NCBI GenBank assembly: GCA_001314655.1
Contig: LJSF01000043.1
Span: 1 to 64,000 of the forward strand
From: Rhodobacteraceae bacterium HLUCCA08
Lineage (GTDB): Bacteria; Pseudomonadota; Alphaproteobacteria; Rhodobacterales; Rhodobacteraceae
Length of the DNA stretch: 64,000 nucleotides
Direction: 5' to 3'
Both the position numbers and the translations under genes were made by a program. How positions within the stretch are numbered: position 1 is the stretch's first letter; the number at the start of each line of letters is the position of its first letter. Below are positions 53,620 to 63,927 of the stretch, piece after piece. Below the pieces are notes generated by a model. The model made no database searches, was not told the origin of the DNA, and was given only the letters and a program-made list of their open reading frames with translations.

Positions 53620-54474
53620 CTAGCGCATCAGAACCACGGGCACCTTGCACGACCGGACCATTTCGGTCGTGGTCGATCCGATGACCAGGCTGCGGATGCG
53701 GCTGTGGCCATAGGCGCCCATGACGACCATGCCGAAGCCGCCCTCGTCGACCAGCTTGCCCAGTTCGGTCTCCGGCTGGCCCGCCACGATTCGGGTTTCT
53801 GCGTCGATCCCCGCGGCCTTCAACAAGGCCTGGGCGTCCGCGAGGCCCTTCCTGATCTCGGGCGTTTCGGTGCCCACGGTCGCGACGGTGACGGCCAGGC
53901 CGGCGAAAAGCGGGCTGCGCGAGATGTGGTCGACCGCCTTCATCGCCGAGGCGCCGCCGTCATAGGCCACCAGCACGCTGTCGATGGGTTTGAAGGCGCG
54001 CGCCGCCACGAAAACCGGCCGATGCGCCGCGCGCACGATCCGTTCGAGGTTCGAGCCCAGATGCCCTTTGGCGAAATCCGCCGCCTCGCCGCGTTTGCCG
54101 ACCACGATGACACGGGCGTCGCCCTCGATCTCTCCGATGGCCTCGACGACATCGCCCTGCCGGAGCCGTGTCGTGATCTCGGTCACGCCGTCCCGGTCGA
54201 CGATGGCGCGCGCATCCTCCAGGATCGCGCGGCCCCGGTGGCTGACAAGCTTGGCCCGCTGCGCATCGAGCTCGGCGAGTTCTTCCATCAGCCTGGTGCG
54301 TGCGCCCAGCCGGATCGCGCCGGAAAGGTCGGTCTTGCCGGGCGCCTCGCGTCGGCCAAGGACATGGATCAGCTCGACCGGCGCTTGCGTCCGCTCCGCG
54401 ATCCAGGCGGCATGGTGGCAGACGCTTTCGGAATAGATGGACCCATCCACCAGGGCGATGATCTTTGCGGTCAT
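53620..54474 (-). CDS. Tandem universal stress protein
   Basis: This 284-residue protein has two UspA domains. The second ends with the nucleotide-binding motif GAYGHSRIRSLVIGSTT (G-x2-G-x9-G-S/T); the first has GKRGEAADFAKGHLGSN at the same place. UspA tandems bind ATP and modulate stress resistance. The gene lies 13 bases upstream of the stop of no other protein but follows the SulP gene on the same strand, a common pairing of transporter and Usp regulator. Confidence 0.87.
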   Translation of the reverse strand: MTAKIIALVDGSIYSESVCHHAAWIAERTQAPVELIHVLGRREAPGKTDLSGAIRLGARTRLMEELAELDAQRAKLVSHRGRAILEDARAIVDRDGVTEITTRLRQGDVVEAIGEIEGDARVIVVGKRGEAADFAKGHLGSNLERIVRAAHRPVFVAARAFKPIDSVLVAYDGGASAMKAVDHISRSPLFAGLAVTVATVGTETPEIRKGLADAQALLKAAGIDAETRIVAGQPETELGKLVDEGGFGMVVMGAYGHSRIRSLVIGSTTTEMVRSCKVPVVLMR

Positions 54475-54487
54475 GGTCGGGTCTCCT

Positions 54488-55978
54488 TCAGTGGCCCATC
54501 AGCTTGTCCATGGCGCCGGGCTTGTCATGGATGGCAAGCCGGTCGACCAGGGTTTCGGTCGCTTCGTTCATGCCCACGACCTCGACCTCGGCCCCGTCAC
54601 GGCGGAACTTGAGGATGGCCATGTCGAGGGCCTGCACCGAACTGATATCCCAGATATGCGCGCGGGTGACGTCGATCACGACCCGTTCGGCGGCTTCCTT
54701 GAAATCGAAGGCGTTCATGAAATCCTCGACCGAGCCGTAGAACAGCTGCCCCTCGACGGTATAGGTCCGGACCCTGCCATCGGCGCTGATCTCGGACCGG
54801 ACCGAGAAAAGCTGCGCGATCTTGCCGGCAAAGAAGATGCCCGACAGCAGCACGCCGACCAGAACGCCGATCGCCAGGTTGTGGGTATAGACCACGGTCA
54901 CCACCGTCGCGATCATGACAACCGAGGACGATTGCGGATGAACCGCGAGGTTGCGGATCGAGGACCAGGAAAAGGTGCCGATCGAGACCATGATCATGAT
55001 CGCCACCAGCGCCGGCATCGGGATGATGCTGACCAGGTCGCCCAGGCCGACGACGAGGATCAGCAGGAACACCCCGGCGACAAAACAGGACAGCCGTCCG
55101 CGGCCGCCGGATTTCACGTTGATGATCGACTGGCCGATCATCGCGCAGCCGGCCCTGCCGCCGATGAAACCGGTCGCGGTATTGGCCAGGCCCTGGCCGA
55201 CGCATTCCTGGTTCCGGTTCGATTTGGTATCGGTCAGGTCGTCGACGATGTTCTGGGTCATCAGGCTTTCCAGCAGGCCGACGACCGCCACGGCCACCGA
55301 ATAGGGAAAGATGATCCGCAACGTTTCCAGGTTCAGCGGGATGTCGGGGATCAGGAACACCGGCAGCGTGTCCGGCAGGGCGCCCATGTCGCCCACGGTT
55401 CTGACGTCCAGCCCAAGCGCGACGGTGAGCGCCGTCAGCACGACGATGGTGACAAGCGGCGACGGTATCGCGGTGGTCAGGAGCGGGAAAAGGTAGATGA
55501 TCGCCAGCCCCGCGGCGACCAGCGCATAGGTGATCCAGGTCACCGCGCGCGGGTCGAGTTCGGGCAGCTGGGCCATGAAGATCAGGATGGCGAGCGCGTT
55601 GACGAAGCCGGTCATCACCGATTTCGACACGTAGCGCATGACGAAACCCAGCTTCAGGACGCCCATCGCGATCTGCAACAGCCCGGCCAGGACCGTGGCC
55701 GCGAGCAGGTATTGCAGGCCATGGTCGCGCACCAGCGTCACCATCAGCACCGCCGTCGCCGCCGTCGCGGCCGAGATCATGCCGGGCCTGCCCCCGGTGA
55801 TCGCGGTGATCAGGGCGATCGAGAAACTCGCATAAAGCCCGACCTTGGGATCGACCCCGGCGATGATGGAAAAGGCGATCGCCTCGGGGATCAGGGCCAG
55901 GGCCACGACCAGCCCGGCCAGCAGATCGCCACGGATATTGCCAAGCCACTGGGCGCGATAAGCGTCGAAAGAGATCAT
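54488..55978 (-). CDS. SulP-family anion transporter with STAS domain
   Basis: This 496-residue membrane protein has the SulP core (about 12-14 helices from residue 15; [37 protein letters not shown] and [19 protein letters not shown] are conserved segments) and a C-terminal STAS domain from about residue 390 with [17 protein letters not shown]. The ATG at 55978 gives the family length. SulP proteins carry sulfate, bicarbonate or dicarboxylates. The sulfonate-linked genes nearby make sulfate relevant, but bicarbonate is equally possible for this subfamily. Confidence 0.88.
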   Translation of the reverse strand: MISFDAYRAQWLGNIRGDLLAGLVVALALIPEAIAFSIIAGVDPKVGLYASFSIALITAITGGRPGMISAATAATAVLMVTLVRDHGLQYLLAATVLAGLLQIAMGVLKLGFVMRYVSKSVMTGFVNALAILIFMAQLPELDPRAVTWITYALVAAGLAIIYLFPLLTTAIPSPLVTIVVLTALTVALGLDVRTVGDMGALPDTLPVFLIPDIPLNLETLRIIFPYSVAVAVVGLLESLMTQNIVDDLTDTKSNRNQECVGQGLANTATGFIGGRAGCAMIGQSIINVKSGGRGRLSCFVAGVFLLILVVGLGDLVSIIPMPALVAIMIMVSIGTFSWSSIRNLAVHPQSSSVVMIATVVTVVYTHNLAIGVLVGVLLSGIFFAGKIAQLFSVRSEISADGRVRTYTVEGQLFYGSVEDFMNAFDFKEAAERVVIDVTRAHIWDISSVQALDMAILKFRRDGAEVEVVGMNEATETLVDRLAIHDKPGAMDKLMGH

Positions 55979-56224
55979 GAAATGCTGTCCGATTTCTGCG
56001 TTGCGGCCTGCGCGGTTTCCGGGGTTGCGTCGCTGTCCGGCGGGGCGGCGGCCGGGCCCGGCACAAAGGACGATCGGTCCGGCGTTGCTCGGGGTGCGGG
56101 TTATGCCGACGCGGGCCAAGATGCAGCTGCATGGGCGATTCCGGCGGGATCCGGCACGGCCGGCCGATGTGAATTTTTCATGACAGGGGTGCCATGGGCG
56201 TTGTTTCGGGAATTATTTCTAATA

Positions 56225-56239
56225 TCCATGAAATATGGA
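56225..56239. promoter_or_regulatory. ArsR operator-like dyad overlapping the arsR-arsC start
   Basis: TCCAT-GAAAT-ATGGA has 5-bp complementary arms in an AT-rich region and overlaps the start codon at 56235. ArsR proteins autoregulate through such AT-rich dyads near the promoter. Confidence 0.5.
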
Positions 56240-57080
56240 AATAGAGATTCCCACCCGCCTTGCCACGCTTGGCCATTCGCAGCGCCTGGCTGTGTTCCGA
56301 CTGCTTGTCCGACGCTATCCGGACAAGGTGCCCGCCGGTGAACTGGCCGAGGCGCTCGGGCTGAAGGCGTCGACCTTGTCGAGCTACCTGTCGGCGCTGA
56401 TGCAGGCCGGGCTGGTGACCCAGGACAGGGCCGGCACATCGCTGCGATACTCCGTCGACATGACGCAGGTGCGACGCACCGTCGACTTCCTGCTGCTCGA
56501 TTGCTGTCGCGGGCGGCCGGACCTTTGCTCATTGCTTTCCCCCACCCCGATATCGGAGGCCGATCCCATGACCGAAACACGTTACAAGGTGCTGTTCATC
56601 TGCACCGGAAACTCCGCCCGCTCGATTTTTGCCGAAACCATCCTGCGCGACATGGCGGGGGCCCGGTTCGACGCCCATTCCGCCGGAACGCGCCCGTCGT
56701 CGGAGCTGAACCCCTTCGCGCTGGAATTGCTGGAACAGAAGGGCCATGACATCGCGCCGCTGCGGGCCAAGAACGTGTCGGAATATCAAGGCGCCGAGGC
56801 ACCGGTCTTCGACTTCGTCTTCACGGTCTGCAATCGCGCCGCGAACGAGGAATGCCCGGCCTGGGAAGGCCAGCCGGTCAGCGCCCATTGGGGCATGCCC
56901 GACCCGGTCAAGGCCGAGGGCAGCGACGCGCAAAAGGCGCTTGCCTTCCAGCAGGCCTACGGGGCGCTGCACAACCGGATCCGGGCCTTTGCCGCGCTGC
57001 AGTTTGCCGCGCTGGACCGGATATCGCTGCAACGCGCCGTCGACGACATCGCCCGCATGGATGCCGGGGACGAAGCATGA
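56235..57080 (+). CDS. ArsR-ArsC fusion: arsenic-responsive repressor joined to arsenate reductase
   Basis: This 281-residue protein joins an ArsR winged helix (about 5-90; [19 protein letters not shown] is the recognition region) to a low-molecular-weight phosphatase-fold arsenate reductase (about 113-281). The P-loop CTGNSARS has the nucleophile Cys123 and Arg129, and the later [12 protein letters not shown] holds the resolving cysteines, as in thioredoxin-coupled ArsC. Cys90, Cys91 and Cys98 at the end of the ArsR part may sense arsenite. The start at 56235 is weakly supported by a ribosome-binding site. It begins a three-gene arsenic operon. Confidence 0.88.
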   Translation: MEIEIPTRLATLGHSQRLAVFRLLVRRYPDKVPAGELAEALGLKASTLSSYLSALMQAGLVTQDRAGTSLRYSVDMTQVRRTVDFLLLDCCRGRPDLCSLLSPTPISEADPMTETRYKVLFICTGNSARSIFAETILRDMAGARFDAHSAGTRPSSELNPFALELLEQKGHDIAPLRAKNVSEYQGAEAPVFDFVFTVCNRAANEECPAWEGQPVSAHWGMPDPVKAEGSDAQKALAFQQAYGALHNRIRAFAALQFAALDRISLQRAVDDIARMDAGDEA

Positions 57081-58075
57081 CCACCTATGCGCTGAACGGT
57101 CTGGGCCGCATCGGCAAGCTGGCCCTCAAACCGCTTCTGGCACGGGGCGCGCAGGTGGCCTGGATCAACGATGCGGTCGGCGATGCGGCGATGCATGCCC
57201 ATCTGCTGGAATTCGACACGGTGCACGGGCGCTGGGACGCGGCGTTTTCGCAGGATGAAAACAGCGTGACGATCGACGGCACCCGGCTGCCGTTCATCGG
57301 CACGCGCGATCTGTCGACGCTGCCGCTCGAGGGCGTCGATGTGGTCATCGACTGCACCGGCGTCTTCAAGACCGAGACCGCCCTGGCGCCCTATTTCGAC
57401 GCCGGCGTGAAAAAGGTCGTCGTCTCGGCCCCGGTCAAGGACGGCGGGGCGGCGAATATCGTCTATGGCGTCAATCACGACACCTATGACGCCGCCCGGC
57501 ACCGGATCGTCACCGCCGCCAGCTGCACCACGAATTGCCTGGCCCCGGTGGTCAAGGTCGTGCACGAGGCGCTGGGCATCCGCCATGGCTCGATCACCAC
57601 GATCCATGACGTGACCAACACCCAGACCATCGTCGACCGGCCGGCCAAGGACCTGCGCCGGGCGCGCTCGGCGCTCAACAGCCTGATCCCGACCACCACG
57701 GGCAGCGCCACCGCGATCACGCTGATCTATCCCGAGTTGACGGGCCGGTTGAACGGCCATGCCGTGCGGGTGCCGCTTCTGAACGCCTCGATCACCGATT
57801 GCGTGTTCGAACTGGACCGCGCGACCACGGCCCAAGAGGTCAATGCGCTGTTCAAGGCCGCCTCGGAAGGGCCGTTGGCCGGTATCCTGGGATACGAGGA
57901 ACGGCCGCTGGTGTCCGCCGATTACACCAACGACACCCGGTCCGGCATCGTCGATGCGCCCTCGACCATGGTTGTGAACGGCACCCAGCTCAAGGTCTAT
58001 GCCTGGTATGACAACGAGATGGGCTATGCCCACCGGCTGGTCGATGTCGCGTTGATGGTCGGAGCCTCGTTGTGA
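57077..58075 (+). CDS. Arsenic-operon glyceraldehyde-3-phosphate dehydrogenase
   Basis: This 332-residue GAPDH has the Rossmann motif [10 protein letters not shown], the active-site SCTTNC (Cys150) and [11 protein letters not shown] near its end. It overlaps the fusion gene by four bases and arsJ by four bases. In ars operons such GAPDHs add arsenate to glyceraldehyde-3-phosphate to form 1-arseno-3-phosphoglycerate, which ArsJ exports. The position beside arsJ makes this role more likely than glycolysis. Confidence 0.9.
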   Translation: MTTYALNGLGRIGKLALKPLLARGAQVAWINDAVGDAAMHAHLLEFDTVHGRWDAAFSQDENSVTIDGTRLPFIGTRDLSTLPLEGVDVVIDCTGVFKTETALAPYFDAGVKKVVVSAPVKDGGAANIVYGVNHDTYDAARHRIVTAASCTTNCLAPVVKVVHEALGIRHGSITTIHDVTNTQTIVDRPAKDLRRARSALNSLIPTTTGSATAITLIYPELTGRLNGHAVRVPLLNASITDCVFELDRATTAQEVNALFKAASEGPLAGILGYEERPLVSADYTNDTRSGIVDAPSTMVVNGTQLKVYAWYDNEMGYAHRLVDVALMVGASL

Positions 58076-59337
58076 GCCGACCGGAAGGGATGTCGGCCTA
58101 TATCGCCGTCACCGCGGCCTATTGGGCCTTCATGCTGACCGACGGCGCCTTGCGGATGCTGGTGCTGCTGCATTTCCACATCCTGGGCTTTACGCCGGTG
58201 CAGCTGGCCTATCTCTTCGTGTTGTATGAAATCGCCGGGATGGTGACCAACCTGTCGGCGGGCTGGATCGCGGCACGGTTCGGGCTGACGTCGACACTTT
58301 ATGTCGGGCTCGGGCTGCAGGTGCTGGCCTTGCTTGCCTTGTCGCGGTTGGACCCGGGCTGGGCCATCGGCGCCTCGGTCGCCTATGTGATGATCGTGCA
58401 GGGGGCCAGCGGCGTCGCCAAGGATCTGTCCAAGATGTCGTCGAAATCCGCGGTCAAGCTGCTGGCGCCGACCGAAGGCGGTGGCCTGTTCCGCTGGGTG
58501 GCGCTGCTGACCGGGTCCAAGAACGCGGTCAAGGGGGTCGGCTTCCTGTTGGGCGCGGGGTTGCTGGCGACGCTCGGCTTCATACCTGCCGTGCTGGCGA
58601 TGGCGGCGGTCTTGTCGGTGATCCTGGTCGCCGTGCTGGTGGCGATGCCCACGGGCCTGCCGAGGGGTCGCAAAGGGGCAAAATTCTCCGAGGTGTTTTC
58701 GAGATCTTCGAATGTGAACTGGCTGTCGGCGGCGCGGGTCGGGCTGTTCGGGGCCCGGGACGTCTGGTTCGTCGTCGGAATCCCGGTCTATTTCTACGCA
58801 GTGCTGTCGGATGGCACCGTGGCCGGCAACCGCGCCGCGTTCTTCATGATCGGCAGCTTCATGGCGGTCTGGATCATCCTCTATGGCGCGGTTCAGGCCG
58901 CGGCGCCGCGCCTGCTGGGCGCCGCGCGACGCCCCGAGGCGGCCCTGATCGCCGCGGCCCGGGGCTGGGCCTGGGCGCTGGCGGCGGTGCCGGCCGTGCT
59001 GACGCTTGCCGCATTGTCGGCGGCTGCGCCGCAACCCTGGCTGACCGTGACGCTTGTCCTGGGGTTGCTGGCCTTCGGGGCGATCTTCGCGGTGAATTCG
59101 GCGCTGCATTCCTACCTGATCCTGGCCTTCACCCGGTCGGAGCGCGTGACCATGGATGTGGGGTTCTACTACATGGCCAATGCGGGCGGTCGCCTGCTCG
59201 GGACGGTTCTGTCCGGGCTGTCCTACCAGCTGGGCGGGCTGGCGCTGATGCTGGCTGTGGCGACGGGGTTGGTCGTGCTATCGGCGCTGGCGGCGGGGCG
59301 CCTCGATCCCGGGCTGCCCGAAACTTCCGAGGCGTGA
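58072..59337 (+). CDS. arsJ: Organoarsenical efflux MFS transporter ArsJ
   Basis: This 421-residue major-facilitator protein has about twelve helices. It starts with [20 protein letters not shown] and carries [15 protein letters not shown] and [16 protein letters not shown], characteristic of ArsJ. The GTG at 58072 overlaps the GAPDH stop; the ATG at 58090 is too close to its own purine stretch to be preferred. ArsJ exports 1-arseno-3-phosphoglycerate made by the preceding GAPDH, giving arsenate resistance. Confidence 0.9.
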   Translation: MSRPEGMSAYIAVTAAYWAFMLTDGALRMLVLLHFHILGFTPVQLAYLFVLYEIAGMVTNLSAGWIAARFGLTSTLYVGLGLQVLALLALSRLDPGWAIGASVAYVMIVQGASGVAKDLSKMSSKSAVKLLAPTEGGGLFRWVALLTGSKNAVKGVGFLLGAGLLATLGFIPAVLAMAAVLSVILVAVLVAMPTGLPRGRKGAKFSEVFSRSSNVNWLSAARVGLFGARDVWFVVGIPVYFYAVLSDGTVAGNRAAFFMIGSFMAVWIILYGAVQAAAPRLLGAARRPEAALIAAARGWAWALAAVPAVLTLAALSAAAPQPWLTVTLVLGLLAFGAIFAVNSALHSYLILAFTRSERVTMDVGFYYMANAGGRLLGTVLSGLSYQLGGLALMLAVATGLVVLSALAAGRLDPGLPETSEA

Positions 59338-59350
59338 TCTGCGTTTGCGT

Positions 59351-59837
59351 TCACCGGCCGTGGTTCACCGAGACCCCCGAAGACGGTTGCCGCGGGTTCC
59401 GGGACAGGGTCCTGCGCAGGAATGCGCCGGCCGGTTTCTCGAACCTGTGGTGCAGGATGAGCGATACCCAGATCACCATGGCGATATGGATCGGCAGGGT
59501 CAGCGGGCTGGCGGTAAAGCTGCGGGTGCCCTCCAGGAACAGGTCAAGGCACAGCAGCAACGCCATCTGCATCGGGACATGGACGAGGGAGATGGCGTAG
59601 CTCAGATCGCCCAGGGTCTTGAGCCGCCCGGCCACGGGCCGGGTCATCCGATCCAGCGTCGCGGCAGCCAGGACGAGGGCGGTAAAGCCGCGCGATCCGG
59701 GCGCCGGCAAAGGCGTCGGCCAGGTTGAAATGGTGATGATGGGTGATCACGACGCACAAAGCGGCGATTCCGCGCATCGCGTCGATCCAGACATACTGCC
59801 CGTGCGGCGACACGATGGACAGCGCCGCTTTCGTCAT
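59351..59837 (-). pseudogene. Broken acyltransferase-3 family gene
   Basis: The N-terminal end of an acyltransferase-3 protein (from an ATG at 59837; YVWIDAMRGIAALCVVITHHHHF) runs to about 59700, where the frame changes. A C-terminal end in another frame (LGDLSYAISLVHVPMQMALLL, then HHRFEKPAGAFLRR) follows to 59351. Roughly 200 central residues of the family are absent, so an internal deletion with a frameshift has destroyed the gene. Intact relatives O-acetylate surface sugars. Confidence 0.75.
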
Positions 59838-60226
59838 GCGGCCCTCATGTCGGATCGTCCGTTTCGCGCGGTGCACCGGCTTTTCGGCATGACGTCGGGG
59901 GGATGAACCGGCGCGCCGACGGGCCGTTTCGATCCCTTCCGTGTCCATGGCCATGGGCATTCCGGGCCGCAGAGCGTCTTGTCAAACAACGTGTTGCGCC
60001 GGATCGCGCCAGCCCAGGAAAACAGCACGCCAAGTGAGACAGGTATCGCCCGCCGGTTCAAGTCGTGCGGCCGAGGCAGGCCAGCCGCGCCGGTTCGGAA
60101 AGCCGGAACCGGAAACACTCGCCGCGATGGTCGCGACATTGTCCTGCGAAAGAGAACGCGAATTGCGAACCGGGGTGGCGTTCTGTATCAACCTGCGTGA
60201 ACCGACCCTGACCGAAGGCCCCGATC
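59838..60226. other. Intergenic stretch before the sugar-nucleotide genes
   Basis: No gene is recognised in these 390 bases. A short hairpin with arms CCGGTTC/GAACCGG lies at 60090-60112. The promoter of the gene at 60227 should be here, but I cannot point to it. Confidence 0.4.
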
Positions 60227-60790
60227 ATGACCCTCGACATCCGATCGCTGGACATACCGGAGGTCAGGCTGATCACGCCGCGCAAGTTCGGCGACCACCG
60301 CGGCTTCTTTTCCGAAACCTACAACAAGCGGGCCTTCACGGACGCCGGGATCGGGATCGACTTCGTGCAGGACAACCACTCCCTGTCGGCCGAGGCCGGC
60401 ACGGTGCGTGGCCTGCATTTCCAGTCGCCGCCCTTTGCCCAGGACAAGCTGCTGCGGGTGGTGCGCGGGTCTGTCTTCGATGTCGCGGTCGATCTGCGCA
60501 AGGGCTCCGCGACCTTCGGCCGCCATGTCAGCGCCGTGCTGTCGGCCGAAAGCGGGACCCAGATCCTGGTGCCGATCGGCTTTGCCCATGGGTTCATCAC
60601 GCTCGAACCCGATACCGAGGTGATCTACAAGGTCAGCAATCATTATGCGCCCGACCATGATCATGGCATCCTGTGGAACGACCCGGCGCTGGGGATCGAC
60701 TGGCCGGAACCGACCGATACCGTCCATCTGTCCGACAAGGACAAGGTTCAGCCGCGGCTGGAGGAGATCGACAGCCCGTTCACCGACTGA
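60227..60790 (+). CDS. rfbC: dTDP-4-dehydrorhamnose 3,5-epimerase-like protein
   Basis: This 187-residue cupin-fold epimerase has DHRGFFSETYNKRAF near the start, the catalytic-His segment TVRGLHFQSPP, KLLRVVRGSVFDVAVDLR, and GFAHGFITLEPDTEVIYK. RmlC epimerises dTDP-4-keto-6-deoxyglucose for rhamnose synthesis. It is followed by an epimerase and an rfbD-like reductase, but rfbA and rfbB are absent from the window, so the sugar made here may differ from rhamnose. Confidence 0.9.
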   Translation: MTLDIRSLDIPEVRLITPRKFGDHRGFFSETYNKRAFTDAGIGIDFVQDNHSLSAEAGTVRGLHFQSPPFAQDKLLRVVRGSVFDVAVDLRKGSATFGRHVSAVLSAESGTQILVPIGFAHGFITLEPDTEVIYKVSNHYAPDHDHGILWNDPALGIDWPEPTDTVHLSDKDKVQPRLEEIDSPFTD

Positions 60791-60859
60791 GCTTCGCCGC
60801 CCCCGTGACGGGCGCATCCATTGCATTCACGATCCAATTTCAAGGAAAGGCCGACAGAC

Positions 60860-61909
60860 GTGGGCAAGATTGAAAAAGCGAATGATATCGACACGGTTCT
60901 TGTAACCGGCGCGGGCGGCTATATCGGCACGACCCTGGTTCCCCAGTTGCTGGAGGCCGGGTATCGCGTGCGTGCGCTGGACCGGTTCTTTTTCGGCCGG
61001 GACCTGTTGCCCGCTCATGCGGCGCTGGAGATCGTGGTCGAGGATACCCGCCGGCTCGACCCCGCGCATCTGGAGGGGGTCGATGCGGTGATCGACCTGG
61101 TCGCAATCTCCAACGATCCGTCCGGAGAGCTGTTCCAGGACGCGACCTACGCGATCAACCGCGATTCCCGCATCCGCTGTGCCGAACTGGCCAAGGCGGC
61201 GGGGGCGAAACGCTATGTCCTGCCGTCGTCCTGCAGCATCTACGGCTTTCAGCCCGACGATGTGGTCGCCGATGAAACCAGCCCCACGAACCCGCTGACC
61301 ACCTATGCCAAGGCCAATGAAATGGCCGAGAATGGCGTGCTGGCCCTGGCTGATGACGCGTTCTGCGTCGTGGTGCTGCGTCAGGCGACGGTCTACGGCC
61401 TCAGCCCGCGGATGCGGTTCGACCTGGCGATCAACGGCATGACCGAAGGCGCCTGGAAGACCGGGAAGCTGCCGCTGATGCGCGACGGCACCCAGTGGCG
61501 GCCGATGGTTCATGTCAGCGACACGGCGCGTGCCCAGGCCTTCATGCTGGCCGCGCCGGCCGGCAAGGTGAACGGGCAGATCTTCAATGTCGGGTCCGAA
61601 GTGAACACCTACCAGATCGGTCCGCTGGCGCAGATCGTGGCCGATACCGTTCCGCGCGAGGTCGAGATCGAGTGGTACGGCGACCCCGATCACCGCAGCT
61701 ACCGGGTGAATTTCGACAAGATCGAGGCCCTGGGCTGGACCGCGCAGAAGACCGCGACCGACGGGGTGCGGGAAATCTGCGACGCGCTCGAGGCCGGCAC
61801 GACCGAAAAGTCGATCCGGACGATCACGCTGGACTGGTATCGCGAACTCATCAAGTGGCAGGGCATCCTGCGCGATGTCGAACGGCACGGAGGCATCGTG
61901 GACATTTGA
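60860..61909 (+). CDS. NAD-dependent epimerase/dehydratase
   Basis: This extended short-chain dehydrogenase (349 residues from GTG 60860) has the NAD motif VLVTGAGGYIGTTLV, the catalytic region SSCSIYGFQPD and YAKANEMAE (Tyr-x3-Lys replaced here by Y-x-K context, so the active site should be checked), and NVGSEVNTYQIG late. A TTG at 60821 is a possible longer start. It acts on a nucleotide sugar between the rfbC-like and rfbD-like enzymes. The exact sugar is not evident. Confidence 0.82.
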   Translation: MGKIEKANDIDTVLVTGAGGYIGTTLVPQLLEAGYRVRALDRFFFGRDLLPAHAALEIVVEDTRRLDPAHLEGVDAVIDLVAISNDPSGELFQDATYAINRDSRIRCAELAKAAGAKRYVLPSSCSIYGFQPDDVVADETSPTNPLTTYAKANEMAENGVLALADDAFCVVVLRQATVYGLSPRMRFDLAINGMTEGAWKTGKLPLMRDGTQWRPMVHVSDTARAQAFMLAAPAGKVNGQIFNVGSEVNTYQIGPLAQIVADTVPREVEIEWYGDPDHRSYRVNFDKIEALGWTAQKTATDGVREICDALEAGTTEKSIRTITLDWYRELIKWQGILRDVERHGGIVDI

Positions 61910-62793
61910 AGGTTCTGCTTCTTGGCCCGAACGGGCAGCTTGGCCACGACATCGGCGCCGCCCACGCGGCGGCCGGAGAATCGTTCGACCTGATCCCGCT
62001 GGGCCGGGACAGGCTCGATGTGGCGCGACCCGACGATATCGGTGCGGCGCTGGAGGGCGCCGCGTTCGACGTGCTGATCAATTGCACCAGCTATCACAAG
62101 ACCGACGAGGTCGAGGATAACGGCGGCCTGGCGATGGCGGTGAATGCCCATGCGCCGCAAGCCATGGCCGAAGCCTGTGCCCGGCGCGGCGCCCGTTTCG
62201 TCCATATCAGCACCGACTATGTCTTCGGCGGCGACCGGACCCGGACGACACCCCTGGCCGAGGATGCGCCGACCGCGCCGGTCAATGTCTACGGCGCCTC
62301 CAAGGCGCTGGGTGAAACGCTGGTGCGTCACGCCAGCGAGGATGCGGTGATCCTGCGCGTCGCCTCGCTGTTCGGGGTGGCGGGGGCCAGCGGCAAGGGC
62401 GGCAATTTCGTCGAGACGATGATCCGTCTGGCCCGCGAACGGGGGGCATTGAGCGTGGTGGACGATCAGGTGATGTCTCCCACCGCCACCGCCGATATCG
62501 CCCGGGCGGTGATCGCCCTTGTGACCGGTGGTGCATCGGCCGGCACCTATCACGTGGTCAATTCCGGCCAGGCCAGCTGGTTCGACTTCGCCTCGGAAAT
62601 CATCGCCATGGCCGGGATCGACGCGACCGTATCACCCTGTGCCTCGGACCAGTTTCCGACCCGCGCCGCCCGGCCGCGTTATAGCGTGCTGGACAACCGC
62701 AAGACCTGCGAGGCGCTGCTGCCGATGCCGGACTGGCGCGACGCGCTGGGCCGATACCTCGTGGCCAAGGGTCATGTCGCGGCCGGCCGATAG
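61906..62793 (+). CDS. rfbD: dTDP-4-dehydrorhamnose reductase-like protein
   Basis: This 295-residue reductase starts at TTG 61906, overlapping the previous stop (TTGA). It has LLLGPNGQLGHDI, the family's INCTSYHKTDEVED (variant of the usual NAAAYTAVDxAE), HISTDYVFGGD and the catalytic VYGASKALGE. VVNSGQASWFDFA is typical of RfbD. It would reduce a 4-keto sugar nucleotide made with the upstream enzymes. The variant second motif suggests a substrate related to, but not necessarily, dTDP-rhamnose precursor. Confidence 0.85.
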   Translation: MKVLLLGPNGQLGHDIGAAHAAAGESFDLIPLGRDRLDVARPDDIGAALEGAAFDVLINCTSYHKTDEVEDNGGLAMAVNAHAPQAMAEACARRGARFVHISTDYVFGGDRTRTTPLAEDAPTAPVNVYGASKALGETLVRHASEDAVILRVASLFGVAGASGKGGNFVETMIRLARERGALSVVDDQVMSPTATADIARAVIALVTGGASAGTYHVVNSGQASWFDFASEIIAMAGIDATVSPCASDQFPTRAARPRYSVLDNRKTCEALLPMPDWRDALGRYLVAKGHVAAGR

Positions 62794-62808
62794 CGTGGGG
62801 CAGGGCTG

Positions 62809-63927
62809 ATGGCCGACGCCGATGCCGTCGTCATCGGGGCCGGGGCCGTCGGCCTGGCCTGTGCGCGCGCGCTGGCCCGGACCGGGCGCAGCGTCGTCGT
62901 GCTGGAACCGGCCGAATGGCCCGGGGCGGGGATATCCTCGCGCAACAGCGAGGTGATCCATTCGGGGCTGTATTATCCGACCGGCAGCCTCAAGCACCGG
63001 ATGTGCGTCGAGGGGCGGCGGATGCTGTACGAGTATCTGGCCAGCCGGAGCGTGCCGCATCGCAAATGCGGCAAGCTGGTCGTCGCCACGGATGCGGCCG
63101 AACAGGACAGGATCGAGGCGCTTTTCGCCCTGGGCCGGGCCAACGGGGTCGAGGGGCTGTCGCTGGTCAGCCAGGCGCAGATCGCGGAGCTTGAGCCCGA
63201 GGTTGCCGCGACCGGTGGCCTGTTCGCCGCCGAAACCGGTGTGTTCGATACTCATCAATACCTATTGGCGCTGGTCGCCGATATCGAGGGCGCGGGTGGT
63301 CATGTCGCCTACCGGACGCCGTTCGACGGCGCCGAACATGACGGCAACCTGTTTCACATCCGGGTTGGCGGCGACGATTCCTGGAGGTTTTCGGCGCCGA
63401 TCCTGGTCAATTCCGCCGGTCTGGCCGCGCCCGACGTGGCGCGGGCGATTTCAGGCGTTTCGGATGACGCGATCCCGACCTACCGATTCGCGCGCGGCGT
63501 CTATTTCCGCCATGCCGGGCGCGGTCCGTTTTCGCACCTGATCTATCCCGCGCCGGTCGATGGCGGGCTTGGCGTGCATGCGACGCTCGACATGGAGGGC
63601 AACCTGCGCTTCGGCCCCGATGTGGAATGGCTGCCCGCCGATCTGGCCGCCGATGCGCTCGATTATACCGTGGCGGAGGGGCGGGCCGGGCTTTTCGTCG
63701 CGGCGATCCGCCGCTATTGGCCCGGCCTGCAGGCCGACCGGCTGCAGCCGGATTTCGCCGGGATCCGGCCGAAACTGTCCGGACCGGGCGAACCGGCGGC
63801 GGATTTCCGGATCGACCGGCCGGTGCCGGGCCTGGTCCATCTGTATGGCATCGAAAGCCCGGGCCTGACGTCCTCTCTGGCCCTTGCGCGACATGTGGCC
63901 GAGGCGCTCGACGGGCCGGTGTCGTGA
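62809..63927 (+). CDS. LhgO-like FAD-dependent 2-hydroxyacid oxidoreductase
   Basis: This 372-residue flavoprotein of the DAO family has the FAD motif AVVIGAGAVGLACARALA, SSRNSEVIHSGLYYPTGSLK (typical of L-2-hydroxyglutarate oxidase LhgO), VNSAGLAAPDVAR and GIESPGLTSSLALA near the end. LhgO oxidises L-2-hydroxyglutarate to 2-oxoglutarate and passes electrons to the quinone pool. It starts 15 bases after the rfbD-like gene, but the link to sugar synthesis is probably only positional. Confidence 0.88.
   Translation: MADADAVVIGAGAVGLACARALARTGRSVVVLEPAEWPGAGISSRNSEVIHSGLYYPTGSLKHRMCVEGRRMLYEYLASRSVPHRKCGKLVVATDAAEQDRIEALFALGRANGVEGLSLVSQAQIAELEPEVAATGGLFAAETGVFDTHQYLLALVADIEGAGGHVAYRTPFDGAEHDGNLFHIRVGGDDSWRFSAPILVNSAGLAAPDVARAISGVSDDAIPTYRFARGVYFRHAGRGPFSHLIYPAPVDGGLGVHATLDMEGNLRFGPDVEWLPADLAADALDYTVAEGRAGLFVAAIRRYWPGLQADRLQPDFAGIRPKLSGPGEPAADFRIDRPVPGLVHLYGIESPGLTSSLALARHVAEALDGPVS

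Noticed and set aside
54437-56341. A 634-codon plus-strand frame across the SulP gene
   Set aside because: Repetitive His/Asp/Arg/Gln-rich translation that is the reverse of the SulP coding sequence.
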